Positions 7,835-14,078 of a stretch of 14,436 nucleotides of DNA are shown one piece after another (the stretch's first letter is position 1; each line of letters starts with the position of its first letter). Under the pieces are notes generated by a model that saw nothing but the letters and a program-made list of their open reading frames with translations, was not told the DNA's origin and ran no database searches. Location of the stretch: contig CALCQT010000190.1 in the NCBI GenBank assembly GCA_937894825.1, positions 1 to 14,436 of the forward strand. Reading direction: 5' to 3'. The stretch is from an uncultured Anaerolineaceae bacterium (GTDB lineage Bacteria > Chloroflexota > Anaerolineae > Anaerolineales > Anaerolineaceae). Made by a program: the position numbers and the translations under genes.

Positions 7835-8760
7835 CAGAGAATCATAAAGAACAAAAGAACGTACAGGTTTTGATCGTTGGCTCCGGCGCGGCCGGGCTGA
7901 GCGCGGCAATCTACACTGCGCGGGCCGGGTTGCAGACCGTTGTGCTGACGGGGCCAACCTTGGGCGGGCAAATATCCTTGACAGCGGAAGTGGAAAATTA
8001 CCCGGGTTTCCCGGAAGTGCTTTCCGGTGTGGAGCTGGTGGCGAAATTTCAGGAACAGGCGGAGAAGTTTGAAGCGGAGCTTGACTATGACTCGGCGCTG
8101 AAGGTTGATCTTTCCGTTCGCCCGTTTGTGGTTGAGACCGAAGGAAAAATCTATTTGGCCGAGAACCTGATTCTGGCGACCGGGTCCAAAGCCATCCCGC
8201 TGAATGTGCCGGGTGAGGAGGAATTCACCGGGAAGGGTGTTTCCTACTGCGCGACCTGCGATGGCTTCTTCTTCCGTGGGAAAAAGGTGGCTGTGGTCGG
8301 CGGGGGAAACTCGGCGGTTGAGGAAGCGTTGTTCCTGACCCGCTTTGCCAGCCAGGTCACGATCATTCACCGGCGCGACACACTGCGGGCAGATGCCATT
8401 GTGCAGAAGCGTGCCATGGAAAACCCGAAGATCGATTTTCTCTGGGATTCGGTGGTGGAAGAAGTTATCGGGGATGGCGGGGTTGAAAAGGTTCGCGTCC
8501 GCAACGTGAAGACGGATCAGGTTTCGGAGGTGCCGTTCGATGGTGTGTTCGTGTTCATCGGTCACCGGCCGGTTTCCGGGCTGTTTGACGGACAGGTTGA
8601 GATGGAGAACGGGCTGGCGATTGTGGATTCGTACATGCGCACCAATGTGCCGGGCGTTTACGCAGCCGGCGAAACGGTGGATGGGTTCTACCGCCAGGTG
8701 GCTGTCTCCGCCGCACATGGCGTGATGGCGGCGATCACGCTGACAAAGGATAATGAGTAA
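7831..8760 (+). CDS. trxB: Thioredoxin reductase
   Basis: This 309-aa flavoprotein has the full TrxB layout. The FAD-binding GSGAAGLSAA is at residues 17-26, the redox pair is CATC (C140, C143) in SYCATCDG, the NADPH-binding motif is GGGNSAVEEA (157-166), and HRRDTLRA provides the arginines that select NADPH. The C-terminal flavin motif AAGETVDGFYRQV has Glu281 where most family members have Asp (GDV), a conservative change. It should pass electrons from NADPH to thioredoxin in the cytoplasm. No thioredoxin gene is in view. It is the last gene of the trio and starts in an ATGA overlap. Its stop is followed in frame by two more (TAA TAA TGA at 8758-8766). Confidence 0.95.
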   Translation: MTENHKEQKNVQVLIVGSGAAGLSAAIYTARAGLQTVVLTGPTLGGQISLTAEVENYPGFPEVLSGVELVAKFQEQAEKFEAELDYDSALKVDLSVRPFVVETEGKIYLAENLILATGSKAIPLNVPGEEEFTGKGVSYCATCDGFFFRGKKVAVVGGGNSAVEEALFLTRFASQVTIIHRRDTLRADAIVQKRAMENPKIDFLWDSVVEEVIGDGGVEKVRVRNVKTDQVSEVPFDGVFVFIGHRPVSGLFDGQVEMENGLAIVDSYMRTNVPGVYAAGETVDGFYRQVAVSAAHGVMAAITLTKDNE

Positions 8761-8813
8761 TAATGAAAACCGGTTGAATCCAGGGCTATTGTTCTTCTGG
8801 TTCTGCGGTCGGT

Positions 8814-8945
8814 CTACCATTTCGGCAGGAATTGCTCTTTTTCGGAAAGCTTCAATAACAAAGAGACGCTCCGGTCTGTTTTATAAGAAATCAGTTCCCC
8901 GTTTATGATTTTGATGTTCTCGTATGAGGAGATGACAGTGCCCTT
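8814..8945 (-). pseudogene. Possible C-terminal remnant of a lost gene
   Basis: In the convergent gap the minus strand reads a 43-codon open stretch ending at TAG (8816-8814). The peptide includes SSYENIKIINGELISY and ends LLLKLSEKEQFLPKW, with the alternating polar and hydrophobic pattern of a real protein. It has no start codon in its first part and an in-frame TGA (8948-8946) inside the neighbouring hairpin. I cannot name the parent family. It could be the tail of a third gene of the acyltransferase cassette, or a chance frame. Confidence 0.3.
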
Positions 8946-8978
8946 TCAGATCAAAATTGGCTGAAAGGGCACTGTCAT
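8932..8978. terminator. Perfect 18-bp hairpin between convergent genes
   Basis: The arms ATGACAGTGCCCTTTCAG and CTGAAAGGGCACTGTCAT pair perfectly around an 11-base loop. It sits between trxB (+), whose stop is 172 bases away, and the AlgJ-like gene (-), so it could serve both as a bidirectional terminator. Neither side has a true T run, so Rho-independent activity is uncertain. The rest of this 289-base gap (8761-9049) holds only the possible remnant and AT-rich DNA. Confidence 0.5.
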
Positions 8979-9049
8979 TAAGCGAAAAGAAAATATTTTA
9001 TATTACTCAGAACAAGTTTTAGTATCGTGGCAATTTATAGAAGTTAAAA

Positions 9050-10144
9050 CTAGAAAGCTTTCCAATTAAATAATTGATTGCTGTCCCTTTCAACGATTTC
9101 TAAAATGACGATCTGCGGATTAGCGGCCAATAATGATTCATACGAATACACTTCTTTATAGTGATTAAAAGCAATATCTGAAAAATGGTGTGACAGAGCA
9201 GGGATCAAAGCAATGGAAAATGAATCTCCAATAATAAAAACCTTGTTATGATCTCTGGCTGTAGACAGATAATTTCTGCTCTGCCAGTTTCCTCCATTTA
9301 TCGTTTCTTGTATAAAGATATCATCAACGTAATTAATCGACACATTATTAGACTCTATTAATTCTTCCGATAAATTAATCATATTTGATAAATCCCCTTG
9401 TTTTATCGCCGAAATATTATATGGAGAATCCTCTAACGGTATTTGCATTTTTCCCATTTTTTCAAGTAGTTCTTGTGTAGCTACGAGTCCTCCCAAATTA
9501 TTCCAATGCGTATCCAGCATATAGTAAACGGGGGCATCCTTTTTTGTATCCAACAACTTCTCTTTAGGAAAGATTAGTTGGATATCTGAATTCTCATTTA
9601 GATATCTACAAAGGACATCTGCTTTGCTTTGATTTTTATATTGAAGAATATAGTCTGGTAAAAATTCAGAATAGATTTGCTCTTTATCAGGAGCAATTAA
9701 TAAATAAAACTGAATTCCTTGGTTCTCTAACAAATCACGGAAATTTTCTAATTTATTTTTGATTGTAAACAAATCATTCTCAGAAAATGTATAAAATCCT
9801 TTGTAATTATCGATAGGAGACGCAGCATCTCCAGGATTAAAAAATAGCCATCCATACTTTCCAATCAAAACGTTGGGGTTATCGACTCTTTTAAATAACC
9901 CGTAATCAATTTGAGAGTTGAGCTTAATAAGATTTGATCTAAAAGCAAAATGATCATTAAAATACTCCTCATAAAGCTGTGAAAATTCATAAAAGTTATC
10001 GATCGATAATGTTGGTTTTTCCGCCAAAATTCTGTTTTCAGTGTTTTTTATTTCTATTCTTGGACTCATAAAATGATAGATTACCGTTGGCCAAAAAAGA
10101 AATGAGACCACAAAAGCAATGTACAATTTGTTTATTTTCTCCAT
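9050..10144 (-). CDS. AlgJ/AlgX-like SGNH acyltransferase partner (DHHW-type)
   Basis: The ATG at 10144 is preferred because GAGG lies six bases upstream, giving 364 aa. A TTG at 10156 overlapping the upstream stop is the alternative (368 aa). An N-terminal signal anchor (about residues 7-24) puts the rest outside. Family landmarks are ENRILAEKP, YFNDHFAFR, VLIGKYGWLFF and YLLIAPDKEQIY, then the SGNH-like catalytic pieces DTHW (D211, H213) and IGDSFS (nucleophile S308). This is the arrangement of AlgJ/AlgX and DHHW proteins, which move acetyl or similar groups onto exopolysaccharides with an AlgI-type membrane acyltransferase. That partner lies 8 bases upstream. Codon use is strongly AT-rich, unlike trxB or the glucokinase gene, which suggests transfer. 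The acceptor polymer is unknown; no polymer-making genes are in the window. Confidence 0.82.
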   Translation of the reverse strand: MEKINKLYIAFVVSFLFWPTVIYHFMSPRIEIKNTENRILAEKPTLSIDNFYEFSQLYEEYFNDHFAFRSNLIKLNSQIDYGLFKRVDNPNVLIGKYGWLFFNPGDAASPIDNYKGFYTFSENDLFTIKNKLENFRDLLENQGIQFYLLIAPDKEQIYSEFLPDYILQYKNQSKADVLCRYLNENSDIQLIFPKEKLLDTKKDAPVYYMLDTHWNNLGGLVATQELLEKMGKMQIPLEDSPYNISAIKQGDLSNMINLSEELIESNNVSINYVDDIFIQETINGGNWQSRNYLSTARDHNKVFIIGDSFSIALIPALSHHFSDIAFNHYKEVYSYESLLAANPQIVILEIVERDSNQLFNWKAF

Positions 10145-10152
10145 GCTCCACC

Positions 10153-11574
10153 TCAAAAACGGAAATAGATAAATGCGCTATAAGTGTTGCTGGATAATTG
10201 CATAATCGAGAAAAACAATAATATTATCGTATATATACAGATCGTTATATTCTTCATTTTACTGTTTGTTAATATCGTAGAATTGATGAAGGGAAAAACG
10301 CTTTCCTGAATGAAACCTATTAATAATATGGCAATAAAGCCAATAATTAACGATTGGGGGGTTACAATTTCGAAGTAATTCCAAAAATTACTCTTATGGG
10401 GAAAAAACATCACACCGAGAAATCGTTGGGAAAATTTTAGATCAGGTGATCGGAAAAAGACCCAACCGATAAGAACGATGAAAATCGTATAAAAATATTT
10501 TATCGCGCGGAACAAATACGAGTTCCCATGACTGGGGAAGCGAGTTTTCAGAATTCTTTCAAAAATAATAAATATTCCATGGTAAATTCCCCAAAATATG
10601 AAATTTAAACTGGAGCCATGCCATAAACCGGTACATAAAAACACAATAAACAAATTAATATAGGTCCGAATGGTTCCTTTCCGATTTCCTCCTAAAGGAA
10701 TATATAAATATTCTTTAAACCATGTTGATAAAGATATGTGCCATCTTCTCCAAAACTCCTGGATGGATGTGGATATATAGGGGAAGTTAAAATTCTCTTT
10801 GACCTTAAATCCTAAAATGTTTGAAATTCCGATTGCCATATCTGAATAGCCTGAAAAATCATAGTAAATTTGGAGGGTGTAAAAAATGGCGGCAGTCCAG
10901 GTGAGCGGTGTCGACATCTGGTCGAATGGCAACGCATATATCTGATCTACAATACTGCCTAAACCATTGGCGATAAGAACTTTTTTGGCCAGGCCAAAAC
11001 AAAACCGTTGCAAGCCATGGGCAGTTTGGGCTGATGTCACCTCTCGAGCACTTAATTGATCTTCAAGATCGGAATATTTTACGATTGGGCCGGCAGTTAC
11101 TTGAGGGAAGAGCGAAATATAAAGCGCAAGTTTTAGCCAACTCCTTTGGCATTGCGCCTTTCCACGATATAAATCGATTAAATGGGATAAGATTTTAAAG
11201 GTATAAAAGGAAATTCCTAATGGCAGAGAAATTGTCTTGATTTCAAAAAAAGGTCTGCCCAAAAAATCATTTATACCGGTTGCAAAAAATATGTAATACT
11301 TAAAAAAGATGATGATTCCCAGATTTACAAGGATTGCAAGAGCAAAAAATAACTTCTTTTTATAACCATAAGAGTTAGCTATTATGATTCCAAATAAATA
11401 TGTAATTGTTGTTGAACCCAATAATAAGACGATGTATTTCGGCTCTCCCCACGAATAAAAGATAAGACTCGCAATAAGAATGAAAGCATTTCTAAATTTT
11501 TTATCGATAACAAAGTTGCCCGTTATCACAATTGGGAGAAAAAATAACAAAAAAATTGGGGTGCTAAAACTCAT
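10153..11574 (-). CDS. AlgI-type MBOAT O-acyltransferase
   Basis: This 473-aa polytopic membrane protein has hydrophobic segments throughout, starting at the N-terminus (PIFLLFFLPIVI). MBOAT signatures are clear: SLPLGISFYTFKILSHLIDLYRG, FPQVTAGPIVKYSDL, then FWRRWHISLSTWFKEYLYIPLGGNRKG (H279), and the catalytic LWHGSSLNFIFWGIYHG (H319). Length and motif order match AlgI, PatA and DltB relatives, which pass an acyl group across the membrane to an extracytoplasmic SGNH partner. The AlgJ-like gene follows after 8 bases. The ATG at 11574 is the first possible start, because an in-frame TGA lies two codons upstream, and GGAG sits nine bases before it. Composition is markedly AT-rich and an IS256-type fragment lies just upstream, so this is probably an acquired cassette. 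Confidence 0.9.
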   Translation of the reverse strand: MSFSTPIFLLFFLPIVITGNFVIDKKFRNAFILIASLIFYSWGEPKYIVLLLGSTTITYLFGIIIANSYGYKKKLFFALAILVNLGIIIFFKYYIFFATGINDFLGRPFFEIKTISLPLGISFYTFKILSHLIDLYRGKAQCQRSWLKLALYISLFPQVTAGPIVKYSDLEDQLSAREVTSAQTAHGLQRFCFGLAKKVLIANGLGSIVDQIYALPFDQMSTPLTWTAAIFYTLQIYYDFSGYSDMAIGISNILGFKVKENFNFPYISTSIQEFWRRWHISLSTWFKEYLYIPLGGNRKGTIRTYINLFIVFLCTGLWHGSSLNFIFWGIYHGIFIIFERILKTRFPSHGNSYLFRAIKYFYTIFIVLIGWVFFRSPDLKFSQRFLGVMFFPHKSNFWNYFEIVTPQSLIIGFIAILLIGFIQESVFPFINSTILTNSKMKNITICIYTIILLFFSIMQLSSNTYSAFIYFRF

Positions 11575-11607
11575 TCTTCACGTCTCCAATAAAATCATCG
11601 GTAAATT

Positions 11608-11636
11608 ATTTTCTGTAAAAAGAAGAACCTTAACAA
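11608..11636 (-). promoter_or_regulatory. Candidate promoter of the acyltransferase pair
   Basis: On the minus strand TTGTTA (11636-11631) and GAAAAT (11613-11608) are 17 bp apart, each matching four of six consensus bases. This would give a leader of about 27 bases before the ATG at 11574. It abuts the insertion-sequence remnant. Confidence 0.35.
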
Positions 11637-11679
11637 AAAGAGTAGGTCTGGCATCTCCTAAAGGTTGACGAGACCAAAA

Positions 11680-11817
11680 ATGGAGAAAACCAATGACCTA
11701 CAAAATTGTACCTTGCCTTCGGAGATACTGACTCAGCTTATCGAAAAGGGAATAGCAGGACTGAAAACAGCGCCTCCATTATTCGAAGACGCTGTTTTTG
11801 CTTACCATAAATTATGA
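11680..11817 (+). pseudogene. N-terminal fragment of an IS256 (mutator-type) transposase
   Basis: From the ATG at 11680 the plus strand encodes 45 residues starting MEKTNDLQNC and containing PSEILTQLIEKGIAGL, which I recognise as the opening of IS256-family transposases. The normal protein is around 400 aa, with the DDE catalytic residues further in, so nothing catalytic is left. The match appears to fade after about residue 28 (about 11765), where a terminator hairpin for the neighbouring minus-strand gene begins. The stretch just upstream (about 11640-11679, AGTAGGTCTGGCATCTCC onward) is probably the adjoining insertion-sequence end, though I could not find the partner inverted repeat in the window. 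It lies at the border of the AT-rich acyltransferase block. Confidence 0.55.
11764..11798 (-). terminator. Rho-independent-like terminator of the glucokinase gene
   Basis: Read on the minus strand, AAAACAGCG and CGCTGTTTT form 9 bp and are extended by TCTTC/GGAGG (three Watson-Crick and two G-U pairs), giving a 14-bp stem with loop GAATAAT and a TTTT end. The two wobble pairs form only in minus-strand RNA (A-C mismatches on plus), so it belongs to the ROK gene, whose stop is 33 bases upstream. Confidence 0.7.
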
Positions 11818-11830
11818 ATTCTTAACTTGC

Positions 11831-12802
11831 TTAAAAATGTACCTGATGTTCGGCCCACATCGAAGCGCCGATCACGCCGGCGTTGTTCCCCAGTTCGGCA
11901 GGGACGATCTGGATTTTGTCCAGCGGCGCCAGGAAAACCCGCTCCCGGATGGTCCTGCGGATCGGTTCCATCAGCAAATCACCGGCTTTGGCGATGCCGC
12001 CGCCGATCACAATGCGCTGCGGTTCGAGCGTCACGATGGTGTCGCTGATTGCGATGCCGAGGTACATGCCGGCATTTTCAAAAATTTCCCGCGCGGTTTG
12101 ATCACCCCGCGTAGCGGCGTCATAGACGATTTCCGGCGTCATTTTATTCAGATCAAAATCCACCAGTTCGCCCAGGATGGTTGTACCGCCGTGCGCGACA
12201 GCCTTCATCGCCGCGGCGCGGATGGCCGGGCCGGACGAGTACTGCTCCAGACAGCCGTAATTGCCGCAGTTGCAGCGCGGACCGTGCGGATCGACCGTGA
12301 TATGACCTAATTCACCGGCCTGGCCGGTGTTGCCCAGCACCAGTTGATTATTGATGACCACGCCGCCGCCGACGCCGGTACCGATGGCGAAGCACACCAT
12401 GGAGTCACAGCCCCTGCCGGCGCCAAATTTCAGCTCGCCCCAGGTGATCGAACGCACGTCATTGATCAGAAAAGCCGGAATGCCGGTCCGTTCGGTGATG
12501 AATGGCGCAACCGGAACGTTGACCCAATGCCCCGGCAGATTGGTGATGAAGATCGTCATGCCTTGTTTGGCGTCGGTCATGCCGGGCACACCGATGCCGA
12601 TGCCGCGGATCTCGTTCTTCGGCAGGCCGGACTTTTCGATCAACCCGTTGAAGAGGTCCGCCATGCGCAGCAAAACCGCTTCATGACCCTCATGAGCCAG
12701 GGTTGGAATGATTGTCAGGTGCTCAACGCTCCCCGTCTCTGAGTTAACAATTGCGGCCCGGAGGTTGGTCCCGCCCAGGTCGCATCCAATGTAATATCCC
12801 AT
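11831..12802 (-). CDS. ROK-family glucokinase
   Basis: The ATG at 12802 is preferred over that at 12814 because GGAG lies six bases before it; this gives 323 aa. The phosphate-binding motif is GCDLGGTNLRAA (D8-N13). The catalytic Asp is in INDVRS (D115), GTGVGGG follows, and the ROK zinc site is GELGHITVDPHGPRCNCGNYGCLEQ (H167, C177, C179, C184). A second glycine motif, VIGGGIAKAG, lies near the C-terminus. No N-terminal DNA-binding domain is present, so this is an enzyme rather than a ROK repressor. The expected reaction is ATP-dependent phosphorylation of glucose in the cytoplasm. Related hexoses such as mannose, fructose or N-acetylglucosamine remain possible, and the ENDANA motif is altered to INDVRS. 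It fits with the GH13 and GH57 enzymes, which would release glucose. It is downstream of the GlmU-like gene on the same strand, with a gap of about 143 bases. Confidence 0.88.
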   Translation of the reverse strand: MGYYIGCDLGGTNLRAAIVNSETGSVEHLTIIPTLAHEGHEAVLLRMADLFNGLIEKSGLPKNEIRGIGIGVPGMTDAKQGMTIFITNLPGHWVNVPVAPFITERTGIPAFLINDVRSITWGELKFGAGRGCDSMVCFAIGTGVGGGVVINNQLVLGNTGQAGELGHITVDPHGPRCNCGNYGCLEQYSSGPAIRAAAMKAVAHGGTTILGELVDFDLNKMTPEIVYDAATRGDQTAREIFENAGMYLGIAISDTIVTLEPQRIVIGGGIAKAGDLLMEPIRRTIRERVFLAPLDKIQIVPAELGNNAGVIGASMWAEHQVHF

Positions 12803-12830
12803 ATCTGACTCCATAATTTTGTAATGTTGC

Positions 12831-12879
12831 GGGTGTCAAAATGATGTTCCATATACCAATCAGCGCCATTTTGATACCC
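12831..12879. promoter_or_regulatory. 13-bp inverted repeat with embedded TTGACA upstream of the glucokinase gene
   Basis: GGGTGTCAAAATG (12831-12843) and CATTTTGATACCC (12867-12879) match at 12 of 13 positions around a 23-base spacer. On the minus strand the proximal arm contains a perfect TTGACA (12839-12834), with weak -10 candidates AATTAT (15-bp spacing) or TATGGA (18-bp) before the start at 12802. It could be an operator overlapping a promoter, or a 3' hairpin of the GlmU-like transcript. Confidence 0.35.
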
Positions 12880-12945
12880 TGAAAAATTGCATGCCACTAA
12901 CGGCAACGACTTTCACTCTGAAAACAATTGCCGGTCTTTCCTGAT

Positions 12946-13953
12946 TTAACTTTCGCCTGTGATGACCGCAAACGGACCGATGACGGATCCGCTTGGAATG
13001 GCTGCGTTCTGCACGGACGACTGGCGGACCGTGCTCTCTGCGCCGATGCTGCTGTCCGTGATCCAGGCGCCGGGCCCAATCTGGCAGCCGTCCGCGATCA
13101 TGGTCTCCCCCGCGATCCAACTGTTCGGATAAATTGTAACGTCTCGACCTATTTTAACGCTTTTTTCGATGAAAACCGTTTCAGGATCAACCATCGTCAC
13201 GCCGTCCAGCATCCACTGACGGTTGATCCGCTTGCGGATGACCGCGCTGGCTTCGGACAGGTGGACCCGGTTGTTGACGCCCAGCGCTTCTTCCGTGTCT
13301 TCCAGGACAACCGCTTTCACCGGCAGTTTCTCTTCGTTGGCCAGTTCCACCAGATCGGTCAGGTAATATTCCCCTTTGGGAGAGAGCTTGATCCGTTTCA
13401 GCGCCGGCCACAGCCACTCGGATTTGAAGCAATACAAGCCGACGTTGCATTCCTTGATCTCCAGTTGTTCCGGCGTGGCCTGTGCTTCTTCGACGATCGC
13501 CGCCACCGTTCCGTCCGCATGGCGGATGATCCGGCCAAACCCGTGCGAATCTTCCTGAATGATGGTCAGCATGGAAAAAACGCCCCCTTCATTTTGGAAC
13601 TGAGCTTCGCAAACTTTCCGGATCGTTTCGGCCTGCAGGCAGGGCATGTCAGAATAGGCCACGATTACAAAATCAGCCTGTCCGGCTGCCTTCACCTCGG
13701 CGGACTGGACGGCATGACCGGTCCCGAGCTGTGACTCCTGAATGACCGTATCCGCACGGGCGGCAATGGCCTCGCGCACTTTATCGGCGCCGTGGCCGAT
13801 GACAACGACCGGTCTGAGCGGCGTTACCTGGCTGATTTCATCCAGAATGTATAAAAGCATGGGTTTCCCGAGTACCGGGTGCAGAACCTTCGGCAGTGCA
13901 GATTTCATGCGGGTTCCCTGTCCCGCCGCCAATATTACCGGAAGAATGGACAC
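12946..13953 (-). CDS. glmU: GlmU-like UDP-GlcNAc pyrophosphorylase, acetyltransferase domain truncated
   Basis: This starts at a GTG (13953) preceded by a perfect AGGAGG (13963-13958) four bases away, and is 335 aa long. The N-terminal nucleotidyltransferase is complete: ILAAGQGTRMKSALPKVLH (K22), QLGTGHA, YSDMP with D102 as one Mg ligand, NVGLYCF, GEYYLTDL and GVNNR with N227 as the other. This half joins UTP and GlcNAc-1-phosphate into UDP-GlcNAc for peptidoglycan and envelope sugars. About 90 residues of left-handed beta-helix repeats follow and the frame stops at IGPFAVITGES. Bacterial GlmU is usually about 456 aa; the missing part holds the acetyl-CoA site and catalytic His, equivalent to E. 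coli H363. The downstream DNA shows no continuation in another frame. It may therefore be monofunctional, or act on another sugar phosphate. Confidence 0.82.
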   Translation of the reverse strand: MSILPVILAAGQGTRMKSALPKVLHPVLGKPMLLYILDEISQVTPLRPVVVIGHGADKVREAIAARADTVIQESQLGTGHAVQSAEVKAAGQADFVIVAYSDMPCLQAETIRKVCEAQFQNEGGVFSMLTIIQEDSHGFGRIIRHADGTVAAIVEEAQATPEQLEIKECNVGLYCFKSEWLWPALKRIKLSPKGEYYLTDLVELANEEKLPVKAVVLEDTEEALGVNNRVHLSEASAVIRKRINRQWMLDGVTMVDPETVFIEKSVKIGRDVTIYPNSWIAGETMIADGCQIGPGAWITDSSIGAESTVRQSSVQNAAIPSGSVIGPFAVITGES

Positions 13954-14002
13954 TGTGCCTCCTGAAGTTTGATCTCTGTTTTTTGTTCAAGCGATAAAAA
14001 CT

Positions 14003-14032
14003 ATTTTGTGCAACCCTTGATTCGGCTGTCAA
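14003..14032 (-). promoter_or_regulatory. Candidate promoter of the GlmU-like gene
   Basis: On the minus strand a perfect TTGACA (14032-14027) is followed at 18 bp by CAAAAT (14008-14003, four of six matches to TATAAT). Transcription would start near 13996, leaving a leader of about 43 bases that carries the AGGAGG ribosome site. Confidence 0.5.
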
Positions 14033-14078
14033 AAAAGTTCTTCAACGATAAGGTACAACGGGAGCGCATTGTGTTCCC

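Noticed and set aside
7648..8820. Long minus-strand open frame opposite trxB
   Set aside because: It lies wholly over trxB and the 3' end of its upstream neighbour, has no family motifs, and is rich in His, Arg and Pro as expected from the reverse of a GC-biased gene.
11480..11668. Plus-strand frame of 62 codons over the MBOAT start and the IS edge
   Set aside because: It overlaps the MBOAT N-terminus and its ribosome site, with no homology that I recognise and no start context.
12946..13120. Frameshift that could restore the missing GlmU acetyltransferase domain
   Set aside because: All three minus-strand frames after the stop were read and none continues the hexapeptide repeats or shows the GHLTYLGD-type acetyltransferase motif.
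12928..13734. Plus-strand frame of 268 codons over the GlmU-like gene
   Set aside because: It is antisense to conserved nucleotidyltransferase motifs and carries no motif of its own.
14040..14078. Terminator for folP
   Set aside because: Only a 5-bp ACAAT/GTTGT stem with a wobble pair and no T run could be found, which is too weak to report.
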